In this document: piece by piece, positions 17,005 through 25,627 of the stretch
Position numbering within the stretch: the stretch's first letter is position 1
Layout: each line of letters starts with the position of its first letter
From: Chitiniphilus shinanonensis DSM 23277
GTDB lineage: Bacteria > Pseudomonadota > Gammaproteobacteria > Burkholderiales > Chitinibacteraceae
Assembly: GCF_000374805.1 (NCBI RefSeq)
Contig: NZ_KB895337.1
Span: 189,862-253,861 of the forward strand
Direction: 5' to 3'
Length of the DNA: 64,000 bases
The notes under the pieces: generated by a model
What the model was told of the DNA's origin: nothing
Databases searched by the model: none
What the model saw: only the letters and a program-made list of their open reading frames with translations
Made by a program: the position numbers and the translations under genes

Positions 17005-17128
17005 GCGGCTGACAAAACCCAGCGTAGCGGTCCTGGCAAGAAGCGCGAAACGCGGACAGTACGGGTAAGTACGGCAAGTTCAGCTCGGCGCCCCCGCGCG
17101 ACGCCGCCAGGAGGGGTTTGTCAGCCGC
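17005..17128 (+). repeat. Dispersed palindromic element, copy 3
   Basis: GCGGCTGACAAAACCC at the left and GGGTTTGTCAGCCGC at the right form inverted ends around a 124-bp element. It fills the space between the second fibre gene (stop at 17131) and the coiled-coil gene, inside the tail operon, so the operon transcript must cross it. This is the best copy for defining the ends. Confidence 0.9.
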
Positions 17129-17130
17129 GC

Positions 17131-18147
17131 TCAGCGGCCGAAGGCGATCCAGGTGCCGCCGATGGCGTAGATGTAGGTGTCTCCCCACGATTGCGCCACC
17201 AGGCGGAAGCTGCCGGCGCTGACGGTGTCGGCCCAGCAACGGATGCGCAGGTTGGCGCTCTTGCTGGAGTCGAGCACGGCCATCGACACCAGCACCGTCG
17301 GCGGTTGGGTGAAGCCGGAAAGGCCGATGGTCCGCTCGGCGGTGCCGTTCTTGATCTCGCCGCAATCCCAGGTGCCGCCCTGCACCAGCATGGCGCTGTT
17401 CTGCCGGCTGCCGTCGCCGAAGGTGAGGCCGCCGCGGGCGGTGAGGTTGCCCTGCGCGATCAGCTCGCCCTGTACGTCCAGCTTGCCGTTGCCGCCCCAT
17501 TCCTTGCCGATGATCACGCCGCTCTTGTTCAGCAGGTAGAGGATTTCGTCGCCGGAGATGTGCAGGCGGCCGGTGGCGTGGAACTTGTGTCCGGATTTGA
17601 GCTGGAGATCGCCGTCCACCAGGAGGTTGCGGGCGTCGCGGGCGGGGTCGCCGCTGACCACCAGCCCGGCCTGCGACAGCGTCTGCTGCGGCGTCTGCGC
17701 CAGCTGGCTGTTCAGCGTGCCCACGGTGGTGGCGGTGCGCGCCAGGTCGCCGTTGGTCTTGTCCAGTGCCGCCCTGGATTGCTCCAGCGCGCTGAAAGCG
17801 CGGTCCAGGTCGGCGATCACGTCGCGCGCACCGATCTTCAGGCTGTCCTTCAGCGCCAGCGCGCGCGCGGCGATGACGGCGTCGGGGTCGATGCGGCTGC
17901 CGTCGATGGCGCCGGCGCGGATGGCCTCGCGCGGGATGGCCTGGCCCAGCTCGGTGTGGTCGTGGCCGATGAGGTCGGCGCGCGCCAGCACCTGGGCGGT
18001 GTTCCAGTCGTCGGCGCGGATGATGTCGCCGGCCGATTTGCGCACGTAGGGCTCGGGCGTGCCGCGCGCCGCGGTGGCCTTCAGCTCGGTGGCGTCGCCC
18101 GGCGCTTCGGCCGTGGTGCGCGAGAGGATCTTGCGGGTCTCGGCCAT
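17131..18147 (-). CDS. Second tail-fibre-like protein
   Basis: The 338-aa protein shares with the upstream fibre an N-terminal module (EPYVRKSAGDIIRADDWN, then QVLARAD), then has a coiled-coil-like stretch (residues about 105-160), repeated short beta elements (GRLHISGDEILYLLNKSG, GKLDVQGELIAQGNLTARGG) and a C-terminal beta domain ending IGGTWIAFGR. That layout is typical of trimeric fibres. It lacks the S74 chaperone end of the first fibre. The start lies 3 bp after the first fibre's stop. Confidence 0.8.
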   Translation of the reverse strand: MAETRKILSRTTAEAPGDATELKATAARGTPEPYVRKSAGDIIRADDWNTAQVLARADLIGHDHTELGQAIPREAIRAGAIDGSRIDPDAVIAARALALKDSLKIGARDVIADLDRAFSALEQSRAALDKTNGDLARTATTVGTLNSQLAQTPQQTLSQAGLVVSGDPARDARNLLVDGDLQLKSGHKFHATGRLHISGDEILYLLNKSGVIIGKEWGGNGKLDVQGELIAQGNLTARGGLTFGDGSRQNSAMLVQGGTWDCGEIKNGTAERTIGLSGFTQPPTVLVSMAVLDSSKSANLRIRCWADTVSAGSFRLVAQSWGDTYIYAIGGTWIAFGR

Positions 18148-18150
18148 GGT

Positions 18151-19725
18151 TCAGCGGCTCGCCAGTTGGTCGATCTGCGCCTGCTGCGCCTTGATGGCTT
18201 CCAGCAGCAACGGGATCAGGCTCAGGTAGCTGACCTGCTTCATGCCGTCCGGCCCTTCGGCCACCAGTTGCGGCAGCACCTGTTCCACTTCCTGGGCCAG
18301 CAGGCCCAGCTGGCGCTGGCCGCCGGCCTGGCCGTCCTTCCACAGGAAGCTGACGCCGCGCAGCCGCCGCACCAGGTCGAGCGGCGCGTGCAGCGGTTCG
18401 ACGGCCTCTTTCAGCCGGGCATCCGAGCTGTTGCGCATCTGCATGGCGATGGTGTCGAACTGGAAGTAGCGGTTGCGGCTCCAGTCGTAGATGTAGAGGT
18501 TGTCGTCGATGCCGATGTAGGCCTGCCCGCTGTAGCGGTACAGCGAGCCGTCGCGCTTGACGTGGCCCGGCTGGTCGGCCTCGAACACGATGCCGGCACT
18601 GGCTTCGAGCAGGCCGCCGACGGTCATCGCCTTGGTGACGGACAGGCTGCCGTTCACCTCCAGCCGATCCCACACGCTGACGCGGCGGGTGGTGCCGTCG
18701 TTGCTCTTGTTGCCGATGATCATCAGCGTCTTGTAGTTGGTGACGTCGTTGGAGATCTCGGACCAGATGCGGTTGCCGTCCGGCTGCGCGGTCCAGCCCG
18801 ACGACAGCCGCAGCGGGCCGCCGCTGCTGCACAGCAGGTCGACGTACTTGGTCTGCAAGGTCATGTTGACCTGGGCGCCGTTGACCAGGCTGACCGGGTG
18901 GGCGCTGCGGGTGCCGATGATCATGCCGGCCGGCGCGTTGTAGAAGCCACTGGTGTGCGAGGTGACGCGGCTGTCCACCGCGCCGGCGCGGATCGACAGC
19001 TTGGTGGTGGCGGCGTTGTACACATCCAGCACCCGGCCCCAGCTTTCGTTGTTTTCCACCGCGTCGGCGCCGATGGCGAAGTTGCTTTCGCGCAGGTAGC
19101 TGAGTGCGGTGCCGATGACGGCGATGTTGCGCTGCTGGGCGGCGCTCTTCTCCAGGCGGAAGAAGCGGAACTCCTGCCCGACGCCGTCCTCGGCGTTCAT
19201 GTGCAGGTTGACCCCGGGGCGGTTGGCGTCCACCTGGCGCCAGCCGCCGTCGAAATAGGCGTTGGAGCCGAAGTTGGCCCAGACGCCGTTGCCTTCCTCG
19301 ATGGTGGTCAGCGTGCGCAGCTTGATCGGGCCGGCCACCTGGGTGGTTTTCAGCTTGCTGGTGCCGTTGACGGTGAGGTCGCCGTTGACGGTCAGCGAGC
19401 CGCCCACGGTCAGCGTGCCGCCGATGGTGCCGCCGGCGCGGTCGAGCTTGGCGTCGATGGTGCCCTTGAGGCTGCTTTCCAGGCTGGAGAAGCGTTGCGC
19501 CACCGAGTCGCCGTTGATCTTCAGCTCGGCCACCTTCAGCTCGCCGCTGAGGGTGAGGTTGGTCAGCAGGCCGCTGGTCGCGGCGTCCAGCCGGCCGGCG
19601 TCGATGCGCTGGGTGCGCACGGTTTCGATGTCGGCGCGGGCCAACACCTGCATTTCGTTCCAGTCCGCGGCGAGCATGATGTCGCCGGGGTCCTTCTTGA
19701 TGTAGGGGGCGGGACGATCGGCCAT
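18151..19725 (-). CDS. Tail fibre with C-terminal S74 intramolecular chaperone
   Basis: This 524-aa protein begins with a docking module (APYIKKDPGDIMLAADWN, QVLARAD), continues with fibre-like beta repeats (GGTLTVGGSLTVNGDLTVNG) and ends with a Peptidase_S74 domain: NSSDARLKEAVEPL, then SFLWKDGQ, LGLLAQEVEQVLPQLV and SYLSLIPLLLEAIKAQQAQI. In that family the domain helps trimerisation and cleaves itself at the Ser of the SSDxRLK motif. The protein should be the receptor-binding fibre of the particle. Its ATG overlaps the preceding stop by one base. Confidence 0.9.
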   Translation of the reverse strand: MADRPAPYIKKDPGDIMLAADWNEMQVLARADIETVRTQRIDAGRLDAATSGLLTNLTLSGELKVAELKINGDSVAQRFSSLESSLKGTIDAKLDRAGGTIGGTLTVGGSLTVNGDLTVNGTSKLKTTQVAGPIKLRTLTTIEEGNGVWANFGSNAYFDGGWRQVDANRPGVNLHMNAEDGVGQEFRFFRLEKSAAQQRNIAVIGTALSYLRESNFAIGADAVENNESWGRVLDVYNAATTKLSIRAGAVDSRVTSHTSGFYNAPAGMIIGTRSAHPVSLVNGAQVNMTLQTKYVDLLCSSGGPLRLSSGWTAQPDGNRIWSEISNDVTNYKTLMIIGNKSNDGTTRRVSVWDRLEVNGSLSVTKAMTVGGLLEASAGIVFEADQPGHVKRDGSLYRYSGQAYIGIDDNLYIYDWSRNRYFQFDTIAMQMRNSSDARLKEAVEPLHAPLDLVRRLRGVSFLWKDGQAGGQRQLGLLAQEVEQVLPQLVAEGPDGMKQVSYLSLIPLLLEAIKAQQAQIDQLASR

Positions 19726-20213
19726 CAGAAAATCACCTCCCAGGTGAGGGTCAGTTCCAGGTTGCCGGAGCGGTTGATCGGCGGGAACGTGACGCGGTTG
19801 TAGAGCACGGTCTGCTGGTTGGACAGCGTGATGACGATGCCGGCCTCTTGCAGCGCCTGCACTTCGCCGGCGCTGCCGCGCGCGGGCAGGGTGGCCTGCA
19901 CGGTGGCCTTCACCCGCGGGGGGGCCTCGTCCTCGGGCGGGGCGGCGCCCAGCGCGGGCACGGTGGCGTCGGCGATGTCCAGCGGGTCGAGCAGGGCGGT
20001 CTGCTCGGGCGCGGTTTCCTTGCCGCTGCCGCCGACGGCGATCTGCAACCGCCCCGGCGAGGCGCCGCCGGTCATCAGTTGCGCCAGCGCCACGCGGCCG
20101 GCGGTGGTGATCAGGTTTTTCACCCGGCGCTCCTCGACGATGCGCCCGTCCAGGTCGCGCACCACGATGCCCAGGACGCCGCCCAGGCCATTCACTTCTC
20201 GTAACGCGGTCAT
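19725..20213 (-). CDS. Small tail/baseplate-associated structural protein
   Basis: The 162-aa protein is beta-rich (GVLGIVVRDLDGRIVEERRV near the start, LELTLTWEVIF at the end) with an acidic Pro-rich middle. The segment RVKNLITTAGRVALAQLMTGG is found in small proteins beside phage-type fibre genes. It may link fibres to the baseplate. It has a GGAG ribosome site and is directly coupled to the S74 fibre gene (TGATG overlap). Confidence 0.7.
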   Translation of the reverse strand: MTALREVNGLGGVLGIVVRDLDGRIVEERRVKNLITTAGRVALAQLMTGGASPGRLQIAVGGSGKETAPEQTALLDPLDIADATVPALGAAPPEDEAPPRVKATVQATLPARGSAGEVQALQEAGIVITLSNQQTVLYNRVTFPPINRSGNLELTLTWEVIF

Positions 20214-20257
20214 CTTGTCGTTTCTCCAGATTGCTTCATCGTTGTCGGCGCCGGTGC

Positions 20258-22144
20258 TCAGGGCATTCGGCTCCAGTCGAAGCGCGTGGCATCCCACACC
20301 GCGTCGAAGGTCAGCCCTCCTTCGCCCACGGCGTGGGTGTCGGCCAGCGGCTGGCTGGCGGTGATGGCGAGCCGGCCTTCCCGCGGGTCGTGGCTTTCGC
20401 GCCCGCTCAGGGTCGCGGCCAGCGCGAACCCGCTGTCGTCGCTGTCGTGTTCCTCGCGGTACGGCAGCACCGGGAAGTCGATCAGCGCGCGCACCCCGGC
20501 GGCGCGGGCGCGCTCGATGTCCTGGCGCATCAGGGTCACGGCGCCGCGCAGTTCGGCGTCGGCGACCCAGCCGTTCTTGGGGATGCGCAGGCGGAAGGTG
20601 GCCGGCGCGCGCGCCAGCCATTCCAGTTGCAGCTTGAGCGGCGGCTTGGCGGCGGAATCGCCGCCGTCCTCGGCGGTGGTGTCGGTCTGCGTCAGCGATT
20701 GCAGCAGCAGCGTCAGGAAGCTCTGGTCCGATTGCGCCAGATCGCGGTCGATCAGCGCGAAGCGGGTGCCGTCCTTGTCCTTGCTGTCGGCGAACACCGA
20801 CAGGTGGGTGGTGTCGCTGGTGTCGGCGAATTCGGCGTCCGGCTTGGCGAAGGTCAGCAGCATCAGCGCGTTGTCGCCGTTCAGCAGCAACGGCGTGCGC
20901 ACCGCCTGGTCCAGTACGCCGCAGCGCAATGCTTCGTCGCGGCCGCCGCCGAAGCGCGAGTTGTCGGCGTCGAAGCGGTTGCCCCACAGGTAGAAGATGT
21001 CGCCGCTGACGTCGCGCTCGGGCTTGCCCTCGGTGGTGACCAGCGCCCGCCCGCGGGGATACGGCTCCAGCCAGCGGTGGTGGTTGGCGGCGCCGTTGCT
21101 GTCGTAGGCGGGGAGATCCAGGCCCTGGCCGTCCGGGTACAGGTGCAGCGTTTCGCCGGGCTTGAGCGTGCCGGCGTAGAGCGTGATCTCGCCGGTGGTG
21201 CGGCTCTGGATCGCCGGGTAGGCGATGGGGCGCTCGGTGGCGGTCAGCCGCAGCACCGGGCGGTCGGCCAGCTGGCTGGCGCTGCTCACGTTGAACACGC
21301 GACGCAGCCGGGGCGCCGGCTCGTAGTGGTCGCAGTCGAGCACCGGGTTGTCGGTGAGCCACGCTTCCAGCACCTGCTGGCCTTCGGCGCGGCACGGCGT
21401 GTCCGGCGCGGTGCCGGCGCAGTGCGGGCAGCGCTTGCGGGTGCCGGGCGGCATGCCCCGCGCCACCAGGGTGTCGCCACGGCGGAACATGCCCAGGCTG
21501 GGCTCGGCGCCCAGGTCGGCGATGGCCAGCGCCAGCAGCGCGCGCGGCGTGGTGATGCCGCCGGTGAGCAGCGGCGCGGTCAGTTGCAGGCGGCGGCGGT
21601 AGGCTTCGCCGCCTTCGGGGTGCAGCAGCGCGTCGAAGCGTTGCAGCGCCGCCGGGTCGTCGCTGGTGGGCTGGACGTGCAGCGTTTCGTCGAGCGTGGC
21701 GTGGTCGAAGCGCAGGCCGGGGAACAGGTCGGTCAGCAGCCGCAGCCCGTGCGCGTGGGCGTCCGGGTCGGTCGGGTTCCAGCTGGCGCCCAGCAGGCCG
21801 TGCAGTGCGTCGTCCAGGTGGCGCGAGGTGGCGAAGTGCAGGTGCAGGCCGTATTCGTCGGTGTCCACGCTGCGCGGCGCCAGCCGGGCCGGCAGGCGGT
21901 ACACCTGGAGCAGATGGCCCAGGCGCTCCAGCGCGCTGTCTTCGTCCGGCAGGCGCTCGCCGGTGGCCATGGCGCTCCAGCGGTCGTACAGCACCCGGGT
22001 CATGTCGCTGTCCAGCCGCGCCAGCGCCCCGGCCATGCCGGCGATCACCGCGCCCACGGCGCTGTCGGCCGGCTGCGCGGTGAAGATGCGCGGCAGCAGG
22101 TCGAGCAGGCGTTGACGGCGCAGGGCGAGGCTAGGGAGTGTCAT
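20258..22144 (-). CDS. Large baseplate protein (Afp12/tail-protein-I-like)
   Basis: This 628-aa protein begins MTLPSLALRRQRLLDLLPRIF, a helical start like that of gpI/Afp12-type baseplate wedge proteins, and has a middle region with CPHC...C, a possible zinc-binding knuckle (RCPHCAGTAPDTPCRAEGQ). The long beta-rich remainder holds GEITLYAGTLKPGETLHLYP. Placement right after gpJ is where tail protein I or its eCIS equivalent is found. The ATG at 22144 is selected because upstream sequence is low-complexity spacer. A 240-bp gap separates it from gpJ. Confidence 0.75.
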   Translation of the reverse strand: MTLPSLALRRQRLLDLLPRIFTAQPADSAVGAVIAGMAGALARLDSDMTRVLYDRWSAMATGERLPDEDSALERLGHLLQVYRLPARLAPRSVDTDEYGLHLHFATSRHLDDALHGLLGASWNPTDPDAHAHGLRLLTDLFPGLRFDHATLDETLHVQPTSDDPAALQRFDALLHPEGGEAYRRRLQLTAPLLTGGITTPRALLALAIADLGAEPSLGMFRRGDTLVARGMPPGTRKRCPHCAGTAPDTPCRAEGQQVLEAWLTDNPVLDCDHYEPAPRLRRVFNVSSASQLADRPVLRLTATERPIAYPAIQSRTTGEITLYAGTLKPGETLHLYPDGQGLDLPAYDSNGAANHHRWLEPYPRGRALVTTEGKPERDVSGDIFYLWGNRFDADNSRFGGGRDEALRCGVLDQAVRTPLLLNGDNALMLLTFAKPDAEFADTSDTTHLSVFADSKDKDGTRFALIDRDLAQSDQSFLTLLLQSLTQTDTTAEDGGDSAAKPPLKLQLEWLARAPATFRLRIPKNGWVADAELRGAVTLMRQDIERARAAGVRALIDFPVLPYREEHDSDDSGFALAATLSGRESHDPREGRLAITASQPLADTHAVGEGGLTFDAVWDATRFDWSRMP

Positions 22145-22384
22145 CGATGGTTTCCCGACAGCATTCGATACATTTCGGGCGCCGCGCGGTGTCGCAGGCC
22201 GCTTGCGGTATTCATACCGCGGCGCGTCCCGCTCCTTGCGCGGCATCCCGCACTGCATCGAATCCGACAGCGCTGGGCCGAAACAACGCTCTCGACGGCA
22301 TCGCGCGCCTTGCCCATGACCCCGACGCCCCGGCCGGTCGATCCAACCGGGCAACGGCGGGGGCCGATCATTTGACGACGCGCG

Positions 22385-23932
22385 TTAGCCATCCTGGCCC
22401 ACCACCCACTGGATCGGTTCGAGCAGCAGTTGCTCGCGGTTGCCGAAGCCGTCGCTGCGGTCGTTGGCCTGCAACACCTCGGGCTTGCCGTTGCCCAGTT
22501 CGAGGGCGCGGCCGTCGCGGTCGTGGGTCACGGTGATGCGGATCTCCCGCAGCGCGCCGGCGACGTCGGCCTTGAGCAAGGCGGTGGCCAGCGCGGCGCT
22601 GCTGAGCTGCCCGGCCTGCTGCTCCTGGATGGTCTTGTTGATCTGCTCCACCAACTGGCGCAGGGCGTTTTCCAGCGCGGCGCGGGTGGCCGGCGCCACG
22701 TCGCCGTCGGTGCCCTTGGCGGTCAGCCGCACCGCCAGGCGCGCCTTGACCGTGGAGGGCTCCAGGCTGAGGCGCGGCGGCAGCGTCGACTGGTCGAGCT
22801 GCACGCGGCCCAGCAATCCGGGGGAGATGTCGCCCTTGTCGACCAGGTAGCGCTCGGTGTTGGGGACCAGCTTGCCGTCCTCGCCGAAGGCATAGGGCGT
22901 CAGCAGCGGCAGGTTGCCGGTGGGCTCGACGCCGATCACCGCCTCGTGGCCGGTGAGGATGGCGCGGATCTTGGCTTCGCGCAGCGTGGCGCCGATGGCG
23001 AGCTGGCCGACGTAGTCCGCCAGTTGCTGGGTCAGCGTGGCCTCGATGGCCTTGCGTTCGCGCTCGTCGCGCTGGCTGTCCACTTCCAGCGTGGCGGTGA
23101 TCTGGGCGTAGACGGTGACCGCGCGCTCGCAGCGCGCGAAGATGCCGGCCGGACGCACCGCCTCGATGCGGTTCTGCGCCTCCTCGAACACCGGGTCGGG
23201 GATCTCGGCGTCGCCCAGCACCACGGTCATCATGCCGGGCTGGCCGCCGGGTTGTTCGATGATGTGCACTTCGGAGATGCCGGCCGAGCGCGCGGCCTCT
23301 TCGATGGCCGACACGGTGCCGGTGTTGGCGGCGCGCACCAGGCCCTGCGCGCGCAGCCGCAGCTCGGCGTCGGTCTCTTCGCGCTGGCGCCGCAGCAGGT
23401 CGCCGGGGTTGCGCACGCTTTCGATGCCGGCGATGGGGCGCGGCATCACGTTGAGCTGGTCGGCGATCACCGGCTTGTCGGTGGTCTCCTGGGCGCGGAT
23501 GCCCACGCTGACGGCGCGCTCGCCGCGCGCCAGCACGGCCGGTTCGATGGTGGCGCACGGCGGCGCGTCGCGCCCCGCCACCAGGGTGCCGGCGGGGATG
23601 TGGATGTCCTCGGGCGCCGGGGTCAGCCGGCTGAACAGCGCCACGCCTTCCAGGTAGCCGCCGCGCCGGCGCTTCAGGCCCAGCAGCGCCACCACGTTGT
23701 CGAGCGAGCCGCCCTCGGCGGTCTCCAGGTAGGCGTTGCGGTAGACGTGGTCCAGTTGCTCGTAGCACACCGCCAGTTCGCGGGCGAACGCCTCGGCCAG
23801 GGTGCGCACCACGCTGCCCTCGGTGGCGTCGGTCAGCGGCTGCCGCCCGCCGCCGCCCGAGGCGATGTCGGTCAGCAGGTCGGTGGCGACGCGGGCGAAG
23901 TTCTTTTTCAGGAACGGCTCGTCAAGCGGCAT
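22385..23932 (-). CDS. Baseplate J-like protein
   Basis: This 515-aa protein belongs to the Baseplate_J (gp47/gpJ) family, the wedge that joins hub and fibres in contractile tails. Characteristic are the early helix with ELAVCYEQLDHVYRNAYLETAEGGSL (quoted in part: YLETAEGGSLD), the strand IPAGTLVAG, and RREETDAELR-type sequence (RRQREETDAELRLRAQG) in the centre. Its start overlaps the gp25 stop by 11 bp. Length is usual for eCIS-type J proteins. Confidence 0.88.
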   Translation of the reverse strand: MPLDEPFLKKNFARVATDLLTDIASGGGGRQPLTDATEGSVVRTLAEAFARELAVCYEQLDHVYRNAYLETAEGGSLDNVVALLGLKRRRGGYLEGVALFSRLTPAPEDIHIPAGTLVAGRDAPPCATIEPAVLARGERAVSVGIRAQETTDKPVIADQLNVMPRPIAGIESVRNPGDLLRRQREETDAELRLRAQGLVRAANTGTVSAIEEAARSAGISEVHIIEQPGGQPGMMTVVLGDAEIPDPVFEEAQNRIEAVRPAGIFARCERAVTVYAQITATLEVDSQRDERERKAIEATLTQQLADYVGQLAIGATLREAKIRAILTGHEAVIGVEPTGNLPLLTPYAFGEDGKLVPNTERYLVDKGDISPGLLGRVQLDQSTLPPRLSLEPSTVKARLAVRLTAKGTDGDVAPATRAALENALRQLVEQINKTIQEQQAGQLSSAALATALLKADVAGALREIRITVTHDRDGRALELGNGKPEVLQANDRSDGFGNREQLLLEPIQWVVGQDG

Positions 23933-24338
23933 CGAAGGTCACCTCCAGTTGTGCCATCTCGCCGTCGCCGGCCAATACCTGGGCCAGCACCTCGACGCTG
24001 TCGCGGCGCGTGCCGGCGGCCTGGACGGACACCGACACCACCTCGGCCACGCGCGGGTCCTGCATCAGCGTCTGCCGCACGTAGCGGCGCATCAGCTCCA
24101 GGTTGGGGCGATCGAGCGGCTCGCCCAGCAGGTCGCGGATGCGGCTGCCGTAGCGCGGATGCCCCAGCCCGCCCAGCTCGCCGCGATCCACCAGCAGGCG
24201 CAGCGCCAGCGCCTGCAACAGGTTGTCGATGCCGCTGACGGTTTCCAGATCCTGCATGCCCACCGCCAGGTCGGCCTCCTCGCCGCGCCGCCCGAAGGTC
24301 AGGCGCAGATCGGTGCCGTAAGGGTCGTGTGTCACCAC
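23922..24338 (-). CDS. gp25-like baseplate wedge protein
   Basis: The 138-aa protein fits the GPW/gp25 family: an opening strand with DPYGTDLRLTFG, the helix NLLQALALRLLVDRGELGGL, then GHPRYGSRIRDLLGEP and a final beta part. It forms part of the inner baseplate and nucleates the sheath. The GTG at 24338 is chosen because GAGG lies 10 bases before it; an upstream TTG frame extends only into spacer DNA. It overlaps the gpJ gene. Confidence 0.85.
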   Translation of the reverse strand: MVTHDPYGTDLRLTFGRRGEEADLAVGMQDLETVSGIDNLLQALALRLLVDRGELGGLGHPRYGSRIRDLLGEPLDRPNLELMRRYVRQTLMQDPRVAEVVSVSVQAAGTRRDSVEVLAQVLAGDGEMAQLEVTFDAA

Positions 24339-24526
24339 GATGCTGTTTCCTCGTTTGAACCGGTGAACGTCATCCCGCAAACGGCGGCCCGTCGCCGTGC
24401 CGCTTGCGGCATGTCATCAAATCCTTGTGCCCGCACCTGTCGGATGCGGCGCAAATCTGTCGTCGTGCCTTCAGCCCCCCAACCCGCGCCTGCCGGAACC
24501 GCGTTCGAGCACAGCGAGGCCCCCTC
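24339..24526. other. Spacer inside the tail operon
   Basis: This stretch and the repeats to its right make a 433-bp gap between the gp25 gene and the three-repeat gene. No frame here has a ribosome site or protein-like composition. The long gap is unusual in an otherwise tightly packed operon and looks like inserted repeat DNA. Confidence 0.45.
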
Positions 24527-24620
24527 GCGGCGGCGAGGGCGGGGGGAGTGGGGCGAATCGGGGAGTGCCGATGCCCGCATACCGCTGACCGGCCGCGCCC
24601 GGCTTTGCCGGGGGCATTGC
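24527..24620. repeat. 94-bp direct repeat, unit A
   Basis: The unit is identical to 24662-24755 except for one base. It ends with a short GC hairpin (CCCGGCTTTGCCGGG). The 41 bp between the units are unrelated, giving a 135-bp period. Confidence 0.9.
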
Positions 24621-24661
24621 TTCCTTTCGATTCCCCGCTGCGGTGCATCGTGTCGCCAGGC

Positions 24662-24755
24662 GCGGCGGCGAGGGCGGGGGGAGTGGGGGGAATCGGGGAG
24701 TGCCGATGCCCGCATACCGCTGACCGGCCGCGCCCGGCTTTGCCGGGGGCATTGC
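24662..24755. repeat. 94-bp direct repeat, unit B
   Basis: Second unit, ending 17 bp before the stop of the three-repeat gene. The near identity points to a recent duplication or strong copying pressure. The hairpin at its end is in the right place to dampen transcription leaving the three-repeat gene. Confidence 0.9.
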
Positions 24756-24771
24756 GATTTCAGCATTCCAC

Positions 24772-25419
24772 TCACATCAGCCTCCCAGGCCCGGCACTCG
24801 CTCCCGGGGGACAGGGGATGCCGGGCGAAACCATCGCCATCGACGCGAACTGCGTCAGCGCCAGATCGACGGTGTTGGCCATCGCCTGCGCCAGGTCGGG
24901 CGCGTTCTCGCCGCGCAGGCCGTCGCGCTGCATGAAGCCCTTGGCGGCGCCTTCCACCGACGACGCCAGCGGCACCGGCTGCAACAGCCCCGGCGCGCTG
25001 GTGGTGAAGCCGGCCACCGCGATGCCGGGCATCACCATGCTCTGCGCGGTGAAGAGCTGGATGCCCTGGGCGATGGTGGCGGCCATGGTGCGCGCCAGCC
25101 CCGGGGCGTCCTCGCCCTTGATGCCCTGCGCGGTCAGTTGCGCGTTGCACAGTCCTTCCAGCTGCGCCGCCATCGGCCCGCCCGCCGGCGGCGGCATCAG
25201 CCGGCCCGGTCCGGAGGTGGCGCCGGCGCCGGCCGGCGGCGTCACCGCGGCCGGAATGCCGGGCATCACCATCGCCTGCGACAGAAACATCGTCAGCGCC
25301 TGCGCGGTGGCGTTGGCCAGTGCCTTGGCCAGCCCGGGCGCGTCCTCGCCCTGGAGCGCGGCGGCGCGCACCATGCCGTCGGCGACGGATTCGAGCTGAG
25401 AGGCTTGCGGGGCGGGCAT
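24772..25419 (-). CDS. Three-repeat protein next to the spike
   Basis: The 215-aa product is three copies of one module, at about residues 1-75, 76-149 and 150-215. Each has a GEDAPGLA or GENAPDLA helix, an Ala-rich helix, the phrase MVMPGI or MVSPGI, and a terminal PGRLM or PGLLQ; the protein ends exactly at the third PGRLM. It follows the spike gene in the operon. Proteins with PGIxxxxxPGRL ends are seen beside phage-type baseplate V genes, but I know of no assigned function. Three modules in one chain could cap a three-fold spike; this is inference. Confidence 0.75.
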   Translation of the reverse strand: MPAPQASQLESVADGMVRAAALQGEDAPGLAKALANATAQALTMFLSQAMVMPGIPAAVTPPAGAGATSGPGRLMPPPAGGPMAAQLEGLCNAQLTAQGIKGEDAPGLARTMAATIAQGIQLFTAQSMVMPGIAVAGFTTSAPGLLQPVPLASSVEGAAKGFMQRDGLRGENAPDLAQAMANTVDLALTQFASMAMVSPGIPCPPGASAGPGRLM

Positions 25420-25430
25420 GGCTTTACGCT

Positions 25431-25458
25431 GTGAGGAGTGAGGGGTGAGGAGTGAGGG
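25431..25458. repeat. Four 7-bp units, inverted relative to the main array
   Basis: GTGAGGA and GTGAGGG alternate for four units. The sequence is the inverse of the nine-unit array at 25565-25627, so the two could pair across about 105 bases in the transcript. Confidence 0.8.
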
Positions 25459-25564
25459 GTAACGGCAACGGCAACACCTCGCCCGCGCAGACCGGCGCTG
25501 CGTTGTTGGTATTCGGCAATGTCAAAACCATTTCCACTTTCATCTCCCCACTCCCACGCTGTCG

Positions 25565-25627
25565 CCCCTCACCCCTCACCCCTCACCCCTCACCCCTCAC
25601 CCCTCACCCCTCACCCCTCACCCCTCA
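25565..25627. repeat. Nine perfect 7-bp tandem repeats (CCCCTCA)
   Basis: Nine identical CCCCTCA units are followed by a partial one. The last TCA is the complement of the spike gene's stop codon, so the array begins exactly where that gene ends. Such arrays change length by slippage; here change would alter only the spacer between the spike and three-repeat genes. Confidence 0.95.

Noticed and set aside
15508-19803. Very long open frame on the + strand opposite the fibre genes
   Set aside because: It is antisense to clear structural genes, has the His/Gln/Arg/Val-rich composition typical of GC-rich shadow frames, and has no ribosome site.
25565-25627. CRISPR array
   Set aside because: The units are 7 bp and contiguous, with no spacers and no cas genes.
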